Assembly: GCF_003711515.1 (NCBI RefSeq)
Contig: NW_021167080.1
Span: forward strand, 5,102,346 to 5,166,345
Length of the DNA stretch: 64,000 bases
Direction of reading: 5' to 3'
DNA from: Sodiomyces alkalinus F11
Lineage: Eukaryota; Ascomycota; Sordariomycetes; Glomerellales; Plectosphaerellaceae
The notes below the pieces were generated by a model, which had not been told where the DNA came from, ran no database searches, and saw only the letters and a list, made by a program, of their open reading frames with translations. Numbering within the stretch: the first letter of the stretch is position 1; every line of letters starts with the position of its first letter. The position numbers and the translations under genes are program-made. Shown piece after piece: positions 59,233 to 64,000 of the stretch.

Positions 59233-62200
59233 AAAGCGAAAATTGGCAGTCGGGTGCTTCCCTACCTTAACTACGGATACCAGCTTAAGTGCTTTTTATA
59301 CCAATTACGACGTGGAGTTAGGCAGTTATGTATAGGTACACAGGGAGAGGCTACCTAAACCGTTCCTCATTGGCTAAAAGAGACACGAACCCTCGGGTAC
59401 GTACCTCGTACCTTCGGAGTTTATTAACGCCCACTCGAAAATTTTATTACGACCACTGACTGCACTTTCATGTCGACTGGCTCCCATTCCCCTCCCGCCC
59501 CGTACCCCGAAAAATCACCGTTCAACTTGCTACAATGCCGCCCACGCAGTCCGTTTGTTCGATTATCGGACAGCGCCATCTTCACCTAATAAATGGCGCC
59601 GATAGTTTGAAGAAACATAAAACATTCTCGAGATGGTTCAGAAACCACGACAGTGTGGGCTCGGACCCACAGTCCTTTAGCCTCATGCGCCTCGAATTCA
59701 GCTGAAACGTTTGCCGGCTTTCTGGTGTCTGGGTGTCTGGGTGTCTGGGTGTACTTCCACACAGCTTTTTCAATATCTCAGGAGACGCCGGGAGAGGGGA
59801 ACATGTGTAACGGGATATCACATCGTCCGTTGCGTCGATCGCTCGAGCATGAACGAGCCTGGCTTTCCGTCTTTTCGAGCCATAAGCACCGGCTGTCCAC
59901 TGTACGGTAGTAGCCCACCGTTCTTTAACGACAAGCCGCCTATTATGTACGAATACTTCGTATGAAGTGCACCCGGTCACCACTCTGCTGCTCCGTACAA
60001 TGCATCAATGTGCGGATCTTCGCAAGCTACGGCGTACATGCAGTCATTCCTTCCAAAGAGGAAGCGTTGGTACCGAGGTATGTACCTTAGGTTCGAAACC
60101 TTACCACCCCTCCCCCCCACCACATCTAACCTTAGCATCGACATCGGCACCGTTGGTCCCCCGTCCGTTATGAAACGTGGAGAACCCCAATCACACCCCT
60201 TCAAAGTTGGGGCCTCTCCGTTACACAACCATGCGCATCAGTCGAGTCAGACAAGTCGTCTTATCTGGGAGAAGAGGGTTGGTTCCATCAAGCAGCGAAT
60301 CAGTATCTGCAGTATCCATACCTACCACGAGGTATTACACCAAGAGACGTTTTGATGCTTGTACAGCCTCCCGGGGAGCATCATCTCGTCTCAGATGCAT
60401 CCTTTGGTCAGCTCGTCCCTAATTCGCATCCCATCTCCGTCATCTCGAATTAACATGCCTCTTCACTCTGCAACGCATGCTTTGACCGACTTGGTGATCT
60501 CGGCTTCCAGAGGGAAATCGACTAATGTTTGTTTTGCCAGACCCAGCCATCATTGAGGCGAGCTTGAGACCAGACCCCAAGAGCGACCATGTCCCTTTGA
60601 CGTCGTCCACGATAAATCTATGATACGCCTATGCCCATGGATTGCGTATGACGTGTTCAGATTTCACATGTCCGGACACACCAAGGCTGGTGAAGCAACC
60701 ATTGACACTAGCGAACCGGACGACATTGGCTTGCGACCAAGATTTCCCGATTTCCCGATTGTGTTCAGGCTGCCTTCTTATGTGTGTGTTCTCGACAGAC
60801 AACAGACGGGGGTCCAACGTAGCTCACCATGGCCTGCCCCTTTTTGTCTCTGGTCAACCCTCCCCAAACAGACAGTTTCGACCGAAAAGTTTCAGATGGT
60901 ACGAAGCGCAACAGTTGCCCTCTGTAGCAAGTACTACGGTTCATGCCCTGGCCGCATTGGGGCTAGCAAGCCTCGAACGCACGTGGTAGGTAGATTCTGC
61001 AATGGCAGCCCCCCCATCTGAGACTTTGGCCAGCCAGTTTTCAACCTTACCGCTCGAGAGTCGCACGACCATAGTGCTGGCTCGGCGTGGCCTCGTGTTG
61101 GGCCGGAAACCGGCTACCGCCTTCGTGCCTACCCATGTCAACCAACCGTCGTCCGCATGCCTGCAGAAAGGCAATATGGGAAGCACGGGTCACGACCGAC
61201 TTGGGGGCCGCCATCCACGACGGACAATCCATCCTCCATCGGATTCTCTCCTTTCTCTCTTCCCCCGATCGACTCGATCAGTTACCCAAACTATTTCGAA
61301 TTCTTCCTTATACGAAGCAAGGTTCTCGAGAGAGGTTGCGTCTGGCCTAGCCCTTCGATCTCCCCACCTCGAGCCCCAAATTTGGCTGGTCCACCTGCAC
61401 ATGTCTCGGCCCATCTTAGGTCGGTGTATTTCCCGTCTCTTTCTCTCTATGCGCTTCTCCGGATGACCCAAAGAATGGTCAGGTACCGTCGTTGACGGCT
61501 CGACTAAAATCTGGGTTGCGTTTCATCCTCGTAGAAAGAAACACCCTCGTCTTTTGTCTTCATGTTTTATCTGTTTCTATTTTTTCCCCCTCTCTCCTCC
61601 GGATGAACAACGCACAGGTATTTATTTGGCCATGTCTCTTGTGTTTATGTCTTGTTGCAGTGCCCACCCGGTGGAGGTGGAGTTTCCCCTTGCGGAGATC
61701 GTGGATCAGACGACGGGGTTAACGCCATGATTTGCGACGGAACCCCCCAAATCTGATGCAAAAGGGGACGTACGCGACTAGGACCGGCATTTCACCAGGG
61801 TCCCAGCCCCGGAGAATGGAGTACCCTTTCATTGCCCTACTCTACTCTCGTCGTTCTCGACTTGTCAACATCTCGTAATCACTTTCGGGTTAACTCCCGT
61901 CCCTGTCAAGTTCACAATGCACTAAGAATACTCCTCTGAAACCTTAGCCCCTGTCCGAACTCGCCATGAGGTGCGTCTTTGGGAACATACATTTGGCATT
62001 TGCGGCACTCTTTCCCCCATCTCCTTATTATAGCTCAACACCAAGCGACACGGCTGTGGAGTGGGGGGGCCCCACGACGCTGACGCTGTGAACGTCGGCA
62101 TCTCACATCGAAATCACCATGCCCGGCATCTTCACGATACTATAAGCGGAATATCTGACTGGGTTCCATGAACTAACTACCTAGACGGTGGCTTACACGG

Positions 62201-63293
62201 GTGATTATGCTGACTCCCGCAGTTGACCCTCTTACCCGCCGCTTCCCACCTTCACCCGACACCGATACCCGTCCTTTGGCTTTGGTCGAGCCCGTAACTA
62301 GGTTGAGATGGATGGGTGGTTGTTATGACCGATGACCGTCGCTTGGGACTAAACGAGACTAGCACAAGCCTGTCTTCCTGTCTCTCATGTTTACATCCAC
62401 GCCCACATCCTGGCACCCAAGTCTCTCTTTTTTTTTTTTTTTTAATCTACCGACCACCCTCCCCTTTTTCATCTTTCCTCCAAGGTCTCCTCAGCCCATC
62501 TATCTTGGGCACCTTCCCCAATCTGTAGATCTCAGAAGGGCACAGTCTTTCAATGCGTACCTACCTACTCTTTATGCATTTCTAGCACAGCCTCTCCTCT
62601 CCTCGACACCAGCCCCCGGACAGGTCTGATTTGTGCCCCGTCCCCTACCCTTACTTCCAGTGCCCTATCCATGCCCCATTCTATCTTTGTTTCCCACAGG
62701 ATGCTTGCTCCGAGCTAGACGAGCAGAGTCGCCCTTTCTTCCTTTGCCGTTCCTATGTTCGAACCGAAAGCGAAACCTTTAGTGCCTTTGGTGTGGCGCT
62801 GAGGAGGTCTCTTTATTGACAGAGCGGGCTCACTTGAGGCTCAAATCGATCACTATCGAGTCGAGAAGCGACAAGCTGCCCCGTCTTTACAGCCCGTCGC
62901 CAGGTGGGAGAAGGGAAATAAGTATTCACACTATCCGTTTCGGGCAGCCTTGTTGCAGACCAGTTAAACGATTTGTTTCTTTCTGGTTTCTCGGTTCGTC
63001 ATCGATCCGTGAGGCGCAGATAGCGACCAAGCAAGTTCGGACGCTTTTGGGTGGCTCACTTAGCGACACGCCCGGCTGGGCCCTCGGGCGTTTCGGCCGT
63101 TTCAACCCGCTGCGACCGGGTCAGTGCAACGACGGGGCCGGACGGGGGAGTATAAACAACCTTATACAACTGCCACGCAACAGCACTTTACATTTTATTA
63201 CTACCTATCAACATTCCCTCCCGCTCTACCTTTTTTTTTATTTATTCAATTTATTTTTATCCATAGCCCGGCAGTCGCCTTTGCCACCTAGTT

Positions 63294-63364
<71 letters not shown>

Positions 63365-63680
63365 TTACTTGACAGACAACACCCTCGACTTTGACATCGC
63401 TCCTCGTCTGTGCATTCTTCTGCTTCCGGCTCAACTTATTCTCAACTCCACCAGAACATTGTACAACTACGTTCTTCCAAAAGGAATCCGAAGGACTTCG
63501 GAGCAAAGAATTCCCGTCGACGGTTCTTCCATCTCTCTTCCTTCATGGCAAGATACCTGCAGGGCTCCTTTTCGTAACCCATCTTCGCCGGTCCAGAGGT
63601 ATCCCCGGCAATCACGGGGTGAGGACTGAAGAGTTTCATTCGGCAAGGACTTTTCGGAATATTGAGAGACAGAGAGAGCG
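59233..63680. other. Gene-poor, pyrimidine-rich region upstream of the partial 3' gene
   Basis: 4.4 kb with normal CA/TG content. Frames such as 61002-61466 and 62816-63394 lack domains and I do not call them. Holds a GGTGTCTG tandem (3 units, 59724-59747), a T-run near 62428, and increasingly CT-rich sequence toward 63680, consistent with a long promoter and 5' UTR of the next gene. Confidence 0.45.
63296..63363. repeat. (CA)34 dinucleotide microsatellite
   Basis: 68 bp of uninterrupted CA, 318 bp upstream of the start codon of the partial gene. Confidence 0.97.
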
Positions 63681-64000
63681 ATGGATGTGACGTCTTTACT
63701 CAATCTAGCACCAGTTACACGTCGTCCATCTCAACTGACAGACTCACTCGAATCGACCCCAACACCATCGGGGACAGACGGTCCAACAGCTTCATCAACA
63801 ATTCCTTCTACACCCTCCCCACCCCCACCGTCAAGTGGCCATTCTAAGGGCAAGATCGACGGCCGCGCTCCTCGCCGACGAACGCCATGGGACGCAGGAG
63901 GCTATTCGCTTCCACTATCCCTTGACTCGGCCAAACTTTGCACGCTGCCTTGGCAACCTGCTCTGGACAGCGAATGTACAACGGAGATACCGACAACGGT
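63681..64000 (+). CDS. N-terminal 106 residues of an unidentified Ser/Thr/Pro-rich protein (3' truncated by window)
   Basis: From ATG at 63681 the frame is open to the window end with no stop. It begins MDVTSLLNLAPVTRRPSQLT, continues with a Thr/Ser/Pro-rich disordered stretch, then a basic motif (GRAPRRRTPWDAGGYSLPLS). The arrangement of a short conserved N-terminus, a disordered linker and a basic W-D-A-G-G-Y-S-L-P motif is common in fungal regulatory proteins, including C2H2 transcription factors, but no domain is reached inside the window. Preceding frames in the leader are not protein-like. Confidence 0.6.
   Translation, partial: MDVTSLLNLAPVTRRPSQLTDSLESTPTPSGTDGPTASSTIPSTPSPPPPSSGHSKGKIDGRAPRRRTPWDAGGYSLPLSLDSAKLCTLPWQPALDSECTTEIPTT

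Noticed and set aside
59640..59710. tRNA-like segment on the minus strand (GGGTCCGAGCCCAC resembles a B box)
   Set aside because: I could not fold a cloverleaf with acceptor and D arms and find no A box.
61002..61466. 154-codon plus-strand frame
   Set aside because: No recognisable domain, several overlapping frames on both strands, composition like the surrounding non-coding DNA.

Overview
The window comes from a filamentous ascomycete (Pezizomycotina), most likely a Sordariomycete. The evidence is short introns of about 60-170 nt with CTNAC branch points, a group II G-alpha, an NsdD-type GATA factor, and transposon fossils in which CpA/TpG has been replaced almost completely by TpA, the signature of repeat-induced point mutation (RIP). 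I cannot name the genus. A 60-N assembly gap lies at 41824-41883.

Layout. 0-1.1 kb: 3' half of the glutamate-cysteine ligase gene (+). 4.5-6.2 kb: nsdD-like GATA regulator (-). 6.2-18 kb: no recognisable host gene, one complete RIP-degenerated Fot1/pogo DNA transposon (10106-11861), several simple repeats and many short GTACAACGTAC-type palindromes. 18-42.8 kb is the gene-rich core: membrane-anchored GH3 beta-glucosidase (-), group II G-alpha (-), spermidine synthase (+), free methionine-(R)-sulfoxide reductase (-), LETM1-like mitochondrial protein (+), Hrp1-like two-RRM protein (-), Gyp1-like Rab GAP (+), NASP-type histone chaperone (+) and a small membrane protein (-). 46.3-59.2 kb: a nested retrotransposon pair. 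59.2-63.7 kb: no clear gene, T-rich sequence and a (CA)34 tract, then the 5' end of an unidentified gene (+) running off the window.

The host genes are housekeeping or regulatory and form no pathway cluster. Glutathione synthesis (GCL), methionine sulfoxide repair and polyamine synthesis all touch sulfur or redox metabolism, but their proximity looks incidental. I see no biosynthetic cluster, CRISPR or defence system.

The most unusual content is in the transposons and in gene structure. A 9,977-bp Ty3/gypsy chromovirus (313/348-bp LTRs, TTAAT target duplication) sits inside a Ty1/copia-like element (194-bp LTRs, GTGGA target duplication). The outer element seems to encode only Gag and has a primer site matching the anticodon arm of initiator tRNA-Met. 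The inner element carries an extra, RIP-broken reading frame of about 590 codons between the pol chromodomain and the 3' LTR, which I do not recognise. Among host genes, the sulfoxide reductase needs a 5-nt micro-exon and a start codon alone on its exon, the Gyp1 gene starts with 13-nt and 10-nt exons and probably has a GC-AG intron, and the Hrp1-like gene has a 1,368-nt intron.
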